Made by a program: the position numbers and the translations under genes. Under the pieces are notes generated by a model. The model worked only from the letters and a program-made list of their open reading frames with translations. It did no database searches and was not told the origin of the DNA. From NCBI GenBank assembly GCA_014377915.1, contig JACMOT010000008.1, forward strand, positions 1 through 11,844: a DNA stretch of 11,844 bases. The letters are read 5' to 3'. Position 1 is the stretch's first letter. Each line of letters starts with the position of its first letter. Source of the stretch: Tardiphaga sp. (lineage in GTDB: Bacteria; Pseudomonadota; Alphaproteobacteria; Rhizobiales; Xanthobacteraceae). Shown piece by piece: positions 1 through 6,437 of the stretch.

Positions 1-816
1 CGGCGTATCCGGAAAGCTGCCGGTGGCGGCGTCATAGGCCGCGCGCGTGTAGGAGGCCAGATAGCCGGTCTCCAGCTTGACGCCTTCGCCGGCATCGTAG
101 CCGATCCGCGCCGAGCGGCCGAGCCGGTCGTAGCCGTCGTTTTGCAGATTTGGAAACCGGGCTTCGAGCGCCGGGATGCGATAGCCGTAGCGGGAAAAAC
201 CGTTGCTGTGCTGGCCGCCGCCGGTGAAGGCGTAGGACCACGGGCCGTTCGAGCCGGTCATCGATCCGTTGGTCGAGGCGGTGCCGTAGCTGCCGGCTTC
301 GCTGCGCAGGCTGAACTGCGTTGGGCCCGTGCCCTTCTTCGAGATGATGTTGACGACGCCGCCCATCGCGTCGGAGCCGTACAGCGCGCTCTGCGGTCCC
401 TTCAGTACTTCGATGCGCTCGATCACCGACGGCGCGAACATTGCGAAATCATAGTCGCCGGATGCCGCGGTGGGATCGTTGACGCGGATGCCGTCGATCA
501 TCACCAGCGTCTGGCCGATATTGCCGCCGCGCAGCCGGATACTGGTGGTGCCGCCGGGGCCGCCGTTTTCGGTGATGTCGAGGCCGGGCACGGTGGGGAA
601 GGCATCGACCAGCGAGCCCGGATTGCCGGTGGCGATGGTCTCGCTGTTGATGACGCTGATGGCGCTTCCGGTCCGGCTGAGCGGGGCGGCGACCCGGTCC
701 GCGGTCACCACCAGATCGGGTAACCGTTCAGGTGAGGACTGCGCGCGCGCGGCGCCATTGCAACAGGACAATGCCAACAAGGCTGCCGTGCCGGCAGCCC
801 AATTCCGGATAGCCAT
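1..816 (-). CDS. btuB: BtuB-like TonB-dependent outer-membrane receptor, C-terminal part outside the window
   Basis: This is the first 272 codons of an outer-membrane active transporter, open to the window edge; the beta-barrel is mostly missing. The start at 816 follows a purine-rich Shine-Dalgarno (GGAAGGGG) 4 nt away. Residues 1-25 form a signal peptide ending ARA. The mature protein begins with a TonB box resembling that of E. coli BtuB (PDLVVTADR, residues 33-41). A plug domain follows to about residue 160, with the typical stretches LRGGNIGQTLVMIDGIRV, RIEVLKGPQSALYGSDAMGG and VVNIIS. The barrel begins after that. Known of the family: BtuB imports cobalamin or other corrinoids using TonB energy. 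The cobalamin riboswitch directly upstream supports a corrinoid substrate, so function here rests on two independent signs. A related corrinoid or cobinamide receptor cannot be excluded without the barrel. Confidence 0.93.
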   Translation of the reverse strand, partial: MAIRNWAAGTAALLALSCCNGAARAQSSPERLPDLVVTADRVAAPLSRTGSAISVINSETIATGNPGSLVDAFPTVPGLDITENGGPGGTTSIRLRGGNIGQTLVMIDGIRVNDPTAASGDYDFAMFAPSVIERIEVLKGPQSALYGSDAMGGVVNIISKKGTGPTQFSLRSEAGSYGTASTNGSMTGSNGPWSYAFTGGGQHSNGFSRYGYRIPALEARFPNLQNDGYDRLGRSARIGYDAGEGVKLETGYLASYTRAAYDAATGSFPDTP

Positions 817-828
817 AGGACCCCTTCC

Positions 829-844
829 GTCGACCCACCGTCGA
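829..844 (-). promoter_or_regulatory. Small hairpin next to the receptor Shine-Dalgarno, possible riboswitch expression platform
   Basis: On the minus strand, TCGAC and GTCGA pair around a GGTGG loop, directly before the GGAAGGGG ribosome-binding site at 821-828. Its place between the aptamer and the start codon fits a switchable element that governs ribosome access. The stem is only about 5 bp, so the role is inferred. Confidence 0.35.
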
Positions 845-861
845 ACGAGTTGATAAGAGTC

Positions 862-1037
862 ATTGGCCGGTCTCCTGGCTAACGGTCGTCTCCCGATCCG
901 CCTTCCCAGAGCTGCATGGCAGGTCCAGTGGCTGTGTGGATCGGAAATGGCCGCATACAGTTGCGGGGGCAGCCGCGGAATTGGGGAGATCCCCTTACCG
1001 CATTCCCGTTTCACCTCCTCGCGGAGGCACCGATGAC
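862..1037 (-). ncRNA. Cobalamin riboswitch controlling the btuB-like receptor
   Basis: Read on the minus strand, this leader has the conserved cobalamin-aptamer blocks in order. These are a GGTGCC start, GAAACGGGAATGCGGT, a second ATTCCGCGGCTGCCCCCGCA block, GCCACTGG, GGGAAGGCG, and the B12-box-like GTTAGCCAGGAGACCGGCC near the 3' end (865-883). It ends about 46 nt before the receptor start. Known mechanism: binding of adenosylcobalamin or a related corrinoid lowers expression of the downstream transporter. There is no T-rich intrinsic terminator before the start codon, so I infer translational control through occlusion of the ribosome-binding site. Confidence 0.95.
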
Positions 1038-1088
1038 AATCCACAGGAAGCACGGCGCGCCGCGCCACGCAACCGGGATTGCCACGTT

Positions 1089-1871
1089 CTAGCCGCGCAA
1101 GGCGGCCAGCACCTCGTCGGGCTTTTCCACCATCATCATGTGGCCCGCGCCAGACAGCACGACGGTACGGGCATTCGGCAAGGCCGCGGCGAGCGCCTTG
1201 CCGGCCCTGGCGGGAGTCATCAAGTCGCGCTCGCCGAGAATCAGCGTCACGGGAATAGCCAGCTGCGCGGCCGCGGCGAGTGCGCCTTGGTAATCATTGC
1301 AGGCGGTGAGGTCGGTGAACAGCACGCCGGGCCTGGTCGCCTCCAGCACGCGTTGCGCGCCGCCATGCATCCACTGCCCTGGCGCGAGGCTGCCGCCGAG
1401 CCCGGCCTGAAAGCCCAACCCCCAGATCGACACCATGTCGATGGCGCCGTGCTCATTGGCCCGCGCCGCGTCCAGCAGATCCGGGCCGACGCTCATCGTC
1501 GCCGCGGTGCCCATCAGATCGAGCCGCGTGATTTTTTCCGGATGCCTCGCCGCGGTTTCCAGCGCGATCAGCGAGCCCATCGAATGGCCGATCAGACGCG
1601 CGGAGGACGCCCCTGCTGCATCGATCAGCGCAGCGGTCCAGTCGGCGAGATCGGCAATGGTCGTCAGCGCCTCGCCCTTCGAGCGGCCATGGCCTGGCAG
1701 GTCCGGCGCCAGCACTGCAAAACCGTGATGCGCGAACCAGCGGCTGTGCAGCGCCCAGGTCGAGTGATCGAAGCCGGCGCCGTGAATCATCACCACGGCG
1801 GGCAGCGATGAATCGAAGGCGCGGCCGCCGGTGGCGACGAAGGTATCGAGGCCGTTGACATTGATCTGCAT
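1089..1871 (-). CDS. Alpha/beta hydrolase (MhpC/BioH-like), substrate unknown
   Basis: A 260-aa cytoplasmic alpha/beta-hydrolase-fold enzyme with no signal peptide. The oxyanion-hole HG motif is at residues 30-31 (IHGAGFDHSTW). The nucleophile elbow GHSMGS places the catalytic serine at 97. The acid is probably Asp216 (LGERDLMTP) and the histidine His244 (GAGHMMMVEKP). A cap region lies at about 125-195. Length and motifs match the large family of small esterases, lactonases and C-C hydrolases; the substrate cannot be read from the sequence. Its start lies 3 nt after the metY stop, so the two are almost certainly co-transcribed and perhaps translationally coupled. It is too short for, and unlike, homoserine O-acetyltransferase (MetX), which shares the fold. 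The fold assignment is secure and the role is open. Confidence 0.9.
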   Translation of the reverse strand: MQINVNGLDTFVATGGRAFDSSLPAVVMIHGAGFDHSTWALHSRWFAHHGFAVLAPDLPGHGRSKGEALTTIADLADWTAALIDAAGASSARLIGHSMGSLIALETAARHPEKITRLDLMGTAATMSVGPDLLDAARANEHGAIDMVSIWGLGFQAGLGGSLAPGQWMHGGAQRVLEATRPGVLFTDLTACNDYQGALAAAAQLAIPVTLILGERDLMTPARAGKALAAALPNARTVVLSGAGHMMMVEKPDEVLAALRG

Positions 1872-1874
1872 GGT

Positions 1875-3170
1875 TCAGGCCTTTTGCGACAGGCGGAGCG
1901 CCTGGCCGAGGTCGTCGATGATGTCCTGCGACGCCTCGATGCCGACCGACAGCCGGATCAGTTCCTCGCCGATACCGGCGGCCTTGAGTTGCGCGGTATC
2001 CATTTGTTGATGCGTGGTGCTGGCGGGATGAATGACCAGCGTCTTGGCGTCGCCGACATTGGCGAGATGGCTGACCAGCCGCAGCGATTCGATGAATTTG
2101 CGGCCGGCGGCACGACCACCCTTGATGCCGAACGAGATGATCGAGCCGGCGCCGCGCGGCAGCAGCCGTTTGGCCAATTCGTGGTCCGGGTGATGCTCCA
2201 GCGAGGGATGCAGTACCCAGTCGATCGCCTTGCTGGCTGCGAGGAAGGCCAGCACCGTATGGGTATTGGCGACGTGGCGCTCCATCCGGATGCCAAGGGT
2301 CTCGACGCCCTGCAGCAGCTGGAAGGCGTTGGTCGGCGACAGGCAGGCGCCGAAGTCGCGAAGGCCTTCGGTGCGCGCGCGCATGATGAAGGCCGCATTA
2401 CCGAATTGTTCGTCGAACACGATGCCGTGGTAGCCGGCATAGGGTTCGGTGAGCACCGGGAATTTGCCGGATTCATGCCAGTCAAAACGACCGCCGTCGA
2501 CGATGACGCCGCCGATCGCGATGCCGTGGCCGCCGATCCATTTGGTGGCTGAGTTCATCACCAGGTCGGCGCCTTGTTCGATCGGCCGGCTGAGAAACGG
2601 CGTGGCGAAGGTATTGTCGATCAGCAGCGGGATCCTTGCCTCGTGCGCGATCGCCGCGACGGCCGGGATGTCGAGGACTTCAAGGCCGGGATTGCCGATG
2701 GTCTCGCTGATCACCAGCCTCGTATTGGGCTGGATCGCGCGGCGGAACGCGTCATGGTCGCGCGGCGGCACGAAAGTGGTCGTGATGCCGAAGCGCGGCA
2801 GCGTATGCGCCAGCAGGTTGATGGTGCCGCCATAAAGCGACGACGAAGCGACGATGTGATCGCCGGCGCCGAGCAAAGTGGCGATCGCCAGATGCAGCGC
2901 GGCCATGCCCGAGGCGGTGCAGACCGCGCCGACGCCGCCCTCCAGTGCCGCGAGACGCTCCTCGAGCACGGCGGTCGTCGGGTTGGAAATGCGCGTGTAG
3001 ATGTGGCCGGCACGCTCGAGGTTGAACAGCGCCGCGGCGTGATCGGAATCCTGGAACACATAGGAGGTGGTCTGATAGATCGGCACCGCGCGGGCGCCGG
3101 TCGCGGCATCGGGCCGCTGCCCTGCATGCAGGCTCAGCGTTTCAAAGGCAGGAGTTTTTGGCGCGGCCAT
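1875..3170 (-). CDS. metY: O-acetylhomoserine sulfhydrylase (PLP-dependent, Cys/Met metabolism family)
   Basis: A 431-aa PLP enzyme that makes homocysteine from O-acetylhomoserine and sulfide, the direct sulfhydrylation route to methionine. Visible family marks are [10 protein letters not shown] (30-39), YTRISNPT (58-65), the phosphate-binding TASGMAA (85-91), the pyridine-contact Asp185 in [12 protein letters not shown], and the Schiff-base Lys210 in [11 protein letters not shown]. The length and the YAGYH and [11 protein letters not shown] stretches fit MetY better than the shorter MetB/MetC or MetZ enzymes. I chose the start at 3170 ([17 protein letters not shown]) because it is the usual MetY N-terminus. 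An in-frame ATG at 3269 would add 33 unfamiliar residues, mostly basic, and would run through the intergenic palindrome. No signal peptide. It is the first gene of a likely operon with the alpha/beta hydrolase. Confidence 0.93.
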   Translation of the reverse strand: MAAPKTPAFETLSLHAGQRPDAATGARAVPIYQTTSYVFQDSDHAAALFNLERAGHIYTRISNPTTAVLEERLAALEGGVGAVCTASGMAALHLAIATLLGAGDHIVASSSLYGGTINLLAHTLPRFGITTTFVPPRDHDAFRRAIQPNTRLVISETIGNPGLEVLDIPAVAAIAHEARIPLLIDNTFATPFLSRPIEQGADLVMNSATKWIGGHGIAIGGVIVDGGRFDWHESGKFPVLTEPYAGYHGIVFDEQFGNAAFIMRARTEGLRDFGACLSPTNAFQLLQGVETLGIRMERHVANTHTVLAFLAASKAIDWVLHPSLEHHPDHELAKRLLPRGAGSIISFGIKGGRAAGRKFIESLRLVSHLANVGDAKTLVIHPASTTHQQMDTAQLKAAGIGEELIRLSVGIEASQDIIDDLGQALRLSQKA

Positions 3171-3212
3171 GTCTGTAATCCATCGGCGAAGGGCGTCCTG
3201 TATGCCATGGAT

Positions 3213-3228
3213 TTCACGCCGGCGTGAA
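3213..3228. promoter_or_regulatory. Perfect 16-bp palindrome between metY and the divergent small gene
   Basis: TTCACGCC followed directly by GGCGTGAA is a perfect inverted repeat with no spacer. It lies about 43 nt upstream of the metY start and 58 nt upstream of the small secreted-protein gene. The position suits an operator for a dimeric repressor controlling one or both divergent genes. I do not recognise the regulator, and a chance palindrome in GC-rich DNA is possible. Confidence 0.4.
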
Positions 3229-3286
3229 TCCTGGAACTTTTCCCGCAGCCGTGGCTTGTCCGGCATCAACCAAACGGGAAACCGCC

Positions 3287-3526
3287 ATGAAGAATTTGAT
3301 GTTGTGCACCGCGGTTGCGGCCCTGGTGTTGTCGTCCGCCGCGGCCGAGGCCAAGGGGTGCATCAAGGGCGCCATCATCGGTGGCATTGCCGGCCATTAT
3401 GCCGGTCATGGGAAGGTCGGGGTGGTGGCCGGTTGCGTGATCGGACGCCATGAAGCCAACAAGGCCGATGCCGAGCGCAACGCGCAGAGGGCGCAGCGGC
3501 CTTCCAATCAGGATGGTCGGATCTGA
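3287..3526 (+). CDS. Small secreted glycine-rich protein with a glycine-zipper-like segment
   Basis: A 79-aa protein. Residues 1-22 are a clear signal peptide (MKNLMLCTAVAALVLSSAAA, then EA before the cut). The mature part starts KGCIKGAIIGGIAGHYAGHG and continues KVGVVAGCVIGRH. Glycines recur every three to four residues, as in glycine-zipper membrane segments, and two cysteines stand at 25 and 50. The tail (55-79) is charged and rich in Ala, Gln, Asn and Arg. The start at 3287 is preceded by a weak purine-rich stretch (GGGAAA). Similar short glycine-zipper envelope proteins are common in alphaproteobacteria and mostly of unknown function. It is divergent from metY and followed by a plausible terminator. 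A longer in-frame reading from 3224 was rejected because it would bury the signal peptide. Confidence 0.75.
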   Translation: MKNLMLCTAVAALVLSSAAAEAKGCIKGAIIGGIAGHYAGHGKVGVVAGCVIGRHEANKADAERNAQRAQRPSNQDGRI

Positions 3527-3593
3527 ACCGGAGAACCGGTCAATGATGACCATCATTTTCTGAGACGGTATTTAGTCTGTTGATGCAATTGAG

Positions 3594-3622
3594 CCTCGCT
3601 CTCTTCGGGCGGGGTTGTTTTT
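3594..3622 (+). terminator. Probable Rho-independent terminator after the small secreted-protein gene
   Basis: CCTCGCTC pairs with GGGCGGGG around a TCTTC loop, giving 8 bp including two G-T pairs. A T-rich run, TTGTTTTT, follows immediately at 3615-3622. It lies 68 nt after the small gene and just before the next one, where a terminator would be expected. Confidence 0.5.
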
Positions 3623-3643
3623 GTAGTTCGATTTGCAAAAAAT

Positions 3644-3648
3644 GGAGG
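3644..3648 (+). promoter_or_regulatory. Strong Shine-Dalgarno that fixes the start of the 85-aa gene
   Basis: GGAGG stands 7 nt before the ATG at 3656. It is the main reason to believe this short frame and its start, rather than the overlapping frame starting at 3633. Confidence 0.65.
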
Positions 3649-3655
3649 AACGAAC

Positions 3656-3913
3656 ATGGTTCTGCATCGCCATGTTTTTTGGCTGGGTCGGCAATGGGCC
3701 GTCACCGGCTATGGAGTCCAGGCGGTCAGCCAATCGCACAAGATGCGCTTCGATGTCGCCGCCGAACATATCTGGGACGACGGAATCGACGCGCCGATGC
3801 GCACCGAAGTGTGGTTCGATGCTGACGATTTCGCTCAGGCCCTCGAGGTGGCGCGTCGCCGGTCCCGCGAAGATCCCCGCACCTTCCAGTCGCCCATGAG
3901 TGATGAACGTTAG
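3656..3913 (+). CDS. Hypothetical 85-aa protein
   Basis: I do not recognise this protein. It starts at an ATG with a near-ideal ribosome-binding site and ends at a TAG at 3911-3913. The N-terminus is aromatic and mixed (MVLHRHVFWLGRQWAVTGYG). A middle part, DVAAEHIWDDGIDAP, is followed by an acidic and then basic helix-like stretch (FDADDFAQALEVARRRSRED). There is no signal peptide or convincing membrane segment, so it is probably cytoplasmic. Codon use resembles its neighbours. It lies 65 nt upstream of a sigma-54-like promoter and is probably a separate transcript from the purine operon. Supported by the ribosome-binding site and frame quality, not by family recognition. Confidence 0.6.
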   Translation: MVLHRHVFWLGRQWAVTGYGVQAVSQSHKMRFDVAAEHIWDDGIDAPMRTEVWFDADDFAQALEVARRRSREDPRTFQSPMSDER

Positions 3914-3978
3914 CGCGTGTGGTTCATCTGGATTGGGACGCCGCGGCGGATAAGTTGCCGGATACCGGTGGATTGACG

Positions 3979-3995
3979 CTGGAATGGTCCTTGCT
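3979..3995 (+). promoter_or_regulatory. Candidate sigma-54 promoter for the DUF3830-puuE-uraDH operon
   Basis: CTGGAATG, four bases, then TTGCT: GG at 3981-3982 and GC at 3993-3994 are separated by exactly 10 nt, as RpoN-dependent promoters require. The -12 element TTGCT is perfect. The -24 element differs from TGGCACG at three positions. Predicted transcription start is near 4007, leaving a leader of about 57 nt before the first gene. No other protein-coding signal was seen in 3914-4063. Confidence 0.5.
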
Positions 3996-4063
3996 TTGTC
4001 CAATCCGGGCTGCAATCTGCCTTCTCGCCACCTTCCTTCACGCCAATCCATGAGATCATTCCG

Positions 4064-4480
4064 ATGAGCCAACTTATCGTTCACGTCGGCGAGTTCAGCT
4101 TCAACGCCAAATTCGAGGAGGAAGCGGCGCCGCGGACGGTGGCGGCCTTCAAGAAGGCGATGCCGTTTGTGAGCCAGGCCATCCATGTGCGCTGGAGCGG
4201 CGAGGGCGTCTGGATGCCGCTCGGCGATCTCGATTTCGGCGTGCCCTACGAGAATCACACCAGCTTCCCCGCGCCCGGCCATATCATCCTGTATCCGGGC
4301 GGTATCAGCGAGACCGAGATCCTGCTCGCCTATAGCGGCGTCTCCTTTGCCAGCAAGATGGGCCAGCTCGCCGGCAACCATTTCATCACGCTGACCTCCA
4401 ACCTCGATAATCTCAAGGAAATGGGCAAGACAGTTCTCTGGAAGGGCGCGCAGGCGGTCCGCTTCGAGCTGGTGGGATGA
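4064..4480 (+). CDS. DUF3830 family protein (cyclophilin-like fold)
   Basis: A 138-aa protein that I place in the DUF3830 family, predicted to have a cyclophilin-like beta-barrel. Recognisable stretches are FNAKFEEEAAPRTVAAFKK (13-31), ending AMPFVSQAIHVRWSGEGVW (32-50), and YPGGISETEILLAYSG (77-92). The family has no firmly established biochemical role that I know of. No signal peptide, so cytoplasmic. Its TGA overlaps the puuE start as ATGA (4477-4480), which indicates translational coupling. As the first gene of the ureide operon behind a likely nitrogen-regulated promoter, it probably works with allantoin breakdown, as a small-molecule binder or an accessory enzyme; that is inference. The ribosome-binding site is weak (a GAG about 10 nt upstream). 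Confidence 0.85.
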   Translation: MSQLIVHVGEFSFNAKFEEEAAPRTVAAFKKAMPFVSQAIHVRWSGEGVWMPLGDLDFGVPYENHTSFPAPGHIILYPGGISETEILLAYSGVSFASKMGQLAGNHFITLTSNLDNLKEMGKTVLWKGAQAVRFELVG

Positions 4481-5409
4481 CCTCCGATTACCCCCGCGAT
4501 CTGCGCGGCTACGGTCGCACGCCGCCCGATCCGCAATGGCCGGGCGGCGCCCGCATCGCGGTGCAGTTCGTCGTCAATTTCGAGGAGGGCGGCGAGAACA
4601 ACATCTTGCACGGCGACCGCGCCTCGGAAGCTTTCCTGTCCGACGTACTGGGCGCCCAGCCCTGGCCGGGACAACGCCATGCCAATATCGAATCGATGTT
4701 CGAATATGGCTCGCGCGCCGGCTTCTGGCGGCTGTGGCGGATGTTCAGCGAGCGCCAGTTGCCGACCACGGTGTTCGGCGTCGCTACCGCGTTGATGCGC
4801 AATCCCGAGATCGTCGCGGCGATGCAGGAAGCGAAGTGGGATATTGCCAGCCACAGCCTGAAATGGGTCGACCACAAGGACATGTCGGAGGTCGAGGAGC
4901 GCCAAGAGATCGCGGATGCCATCCGCGTCCATACCGAAGCCACCGGCGTCCGTCCGCTCGGCTGGTACACCGGCCGCAGCTCGATCAACACCAACCGGCT
5001 GCTGATGGAAGCTGGTGGCCTGATGTATCTGTGCGACAGCTATGCCGACGATCTGCCGTACTGGCTCAACGGACCGAATGGACCGCATCTGGTCATTCCC
5101 TACAGCCTCGACGCCAATGACATGCGCTTCGTCAATCCGCAGGGCTTTGGCGGCGGCGACGAATTTTACACCTATCTCAAGGATTCCTTCGACGTGCTGT
5201 ATGCCGAAGGCGCGACCTCGCCGAAGATGATGTCGGTCGGGCTGCATTGTCGCGTCGTCGGCCGGCCCGGCCGGGCCGCCGCGCTGGCCCGCTTTCTTGA
5301 TTATATAGTGAGCCATGACAGGGTCTGGGTGCCGACGCGGCTGCAGATCGCCGAGCACTGGCACGCTCATTTGAAACATCTTGCGGCGGATGCCCGCGCC
5401 ATCGGATAA
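4477..5409 (+). CDS. puuE: Allantoinase, polysaccharide-deacetylase type (PuuE)
   Basis: A 310-aa enzyme converting allantoin to allantoate. It belongs to the NodB/polysaccharide-deacetylase-like PuuE family, which is unrelated to the classical metal-dependent amidohydrolase allantoinases. Typical stretches are the N-terminal YPRDLRGYGRTPPDPQWPGG (5-24), VQFVVNFEEGGENNILHGD (31-49), FEYGSRAGFWRLWRMF (75-90), IASHSLKWVDH (123-133), and GWYTGRSSINTNRLLMEAGG. The deacetylase-like core runs over about residues 60-280. Length matches the family (about 300-320 aa). It overlaps the DUF3830 gene by 4 nt and is followed 5 nt later by the uraD-uraH fusion, so the three form one operon whose products act in consecutive steps of urate breakdown. 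Cytoplasmic. Confidence 0.95.
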   Translation: MTSDYPRDLRGYGRTPPDPQWPGGARIAVQFVVNFEEGGENNILHGDRASEAFLSDVLGAQPWPGQRHANIESMFEYGSRAGFWRLWRMFSERQLPTTVFGVATALMRNPEIVAAMQEAKWDIASHSLKWVDHKDMSEVEERQEIADAIRVHTEATGVRPLGWYTGRSSINTNRLLMEAGGLMYLCDSYADDLPYWLNGPNGPHLVIPYSLDANDMRFVNPQGFGGGDEFYTYLKDSFDVLYAEGATSPKMMSVGLHCRVVGRPGRAAALARFLDYIVSHDRVWVPTRLQIAEHWHAHLKHLAADARAIG

Positions 5410-5414
5410 TTGTC

Positions 5415-6302
5415 ATGACCGAAAAAACGCTCGCTGAGTTGAACGCCTGCGGCAAGGAGGATTTCGTCGCGGCGCTCGGGAATATCTTCGAGTATTCGCC
5501 ATGGATCGCCGAGGAGGCCGCTGCATCCAGGCCGTTTTCGGGCATCCGGCAGTTGTTCGCGGCGATGTGCAAGGTGGTGGAAGACGCCGCGCCCGGCCGC
5601 CGGCTGGCGCTGATCAAGGTCCATCCCGACCTTGCCGACAAGACCAAGCGCGGCGATCTGTTGACGGCGGAATCCAATGCCGAGCAGAACAGCGTCGGTC
5701 TCGATCGGCTATCGGAGGCCGAATATGCCGCGTTCGATCGCGTCAACACGGCGTATAAAGAGAAGTTCGGCTTCCCCTATATCGTCTGCGCGCGCCGCCA
5801 GACCCGGGATTCGATCCTGCGCGATTTCGAGCGGCGGTTGCCGAGCGATCCGACCACTGAGGTTGCCAACTCAATCGCCGAAATCTTGCGGATCGCCGCG
5901 CTTCGTGTCGACCTGCTGGTCGATGGCGATGATCGCCTGCGGGTCCACGGCCGGCTCTCGACCCATGTGCTCGACACCCACAGCGGCCGGCCGGCGGCTG
6001 GAATCGCGGTCGAACTGACCGAATTGTCCGATCTCGGCGCCAGCCGGGTCATCGCCCGCGCGATCACCAATCAGGACGGCCGTACCGACGTGCCGCTGAT
6101 CGGTGGCCGACCGGTGCCGATCGGTCGCTACGAGCTGACATTCAGCACAGCAAGCTATTTCGCGGCGAAAAGCGTGCCGCTATCCGATCCACCGTTCCTC
6201 GACGTGATCCCGCTGCGCTTTTCGGTGAGTGACCCCGAAGGCCATCTGCATGTGCCGCTGCTGGTGACGCCATGGAGCTACGCCACCTATCGCGGTAGCT
6301 AA
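5415..6302 (+). CDS. Bifunctional OHCU decarboxylase / 5-hydroxyisourate hydrolase fusion
   Basis: A 295-aa two-domain enzyme making S-allantoin from 5-hydroxyisourate. Residues 1-165 are the UraD domain (2-oxo-4-hydroxy-4-carboxy-5-ureidoimidazoline decarboxylase). It has the likely catalytic His70 in ALIKVHPDLADK, the SNAEQNS motif (87-93) and the FGFPYIVCAR signature (118-127). Residues 180-295 are a transthyretin-like HIU hydrolase with the catalytic set His184 (LSTHVLDT), Arg223 (DGRTDVPL) and His279 (GHLHVPLL), and the diagnostic C-terminal YRGS. The linker is only about 15 residues and the frame is open throughout, so this is a true fusion. The second domain acts first, and the first domain acts on the unstable product; fusion can channel OHCU. 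The domain order matches plant allantoin synthase, and bacterial fusions are also known. Confidence 0.95.
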   Translation: MTEKTLAELNACGKEDFVAALGNIFEYSPWIAEEAAASRPFSGIRQLFAAMCKVVEDAAPGRRLALIKVHPDLADKTKRGDLLTAESNAEQNSVGLDRLSEAEYAAFDRVNTAYKEKFGFPYIVCARRQTRDSILRDFERRLPSDPTTEVANSIAEILRIAALRVDLLVDGDDRLRVHGRLSTHVLDTHSGRPAAGIAVELTELSDLGASRVIARAITNQDGRTDVPLIGGRPVPIGRYELTFSTASYFAAKSVPLSDPPFLDVIPLRFSVSDPEGHLHVPLLVTPWSYATYRGS

Positions 6303-6427
6303 AGCGTTTCGTCGTCTTGCCGAGCACGCGGCGCGTTGTGGCCTTCCCGGTATTCCTGGTCTAATCTGCGACTGATCGCCGCAGTGGCGACGCATCGACG
6401 TCCGATCGTGACGCGATCAAAAAATCG

Positions 6428-6432
6428 GGAGG
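6428..6432 (+). promoter_or_regulatory. Shine-Dalgarno that sets the start of the ModA-like gene
   Basis: GGAGG lies 5 nt before the ATG at 6438. It selects that start over an upstream in-frame TTG at 6336, which has no ribosome-binding site and would place 34 residues before the signal peptide. Confidence 0.7.
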
Positions 6433-6437
6433 ACGCC

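Noticed and set aside
936..1811. Plus-strand open frame (291 codons) across the riboswitch and alpha/beta hydrolase
   Set aside because: It is antisense to the hydrolase, whose catalytic triad is intact, and begins inside the riboswitch.
3171..3269. Upstream extension of metY to an ATG at 3269
   Set aside because: The 33 added residues do not look like MetY and would cross the divergent intergenic palindrome. The start at 3170 matches the usual N-terminus.
3171..3286. SAM-II riboswitch upstream of metY, as often seen in alphaproteobacteria
   Set aside because: The minus-strand leader lacks the conserved loop and the GCTAAA-type pseudoknot segment; only vague resemblance (GGTTGATGCCGG) is present.
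3572..4381. Long minus-strand open frame (269 codons)
   Set aside because: It lies antisense to the 85-aa gene and the DUF3830 gene, has no recognisable domain and a composition (His, Asp, Arg, Ala rich) typical of antisense frames in GC-rich DNA.
4330..5379. Long minus-strand open frame (349 codons) opposite puuE
   Set aside because: It is a mirror frame of a clear allantoinase gene, with no domain and no ribosome-binding site worth noting.
6336..6365. Sigma-70-like pair TTGTGG/TCTAAT (18-nt spacer) before the ModA-like gene
   Set aside because: The match is too weak to list as a promoter; the gene may be read from the upstream ureide operon instead.
6336..6437. TTG start at 6336 for the ModA-like gene
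   Set aside because: No ribosome-binding site, and it would put 34 residues before a clean signal peptide that starts at 6438.
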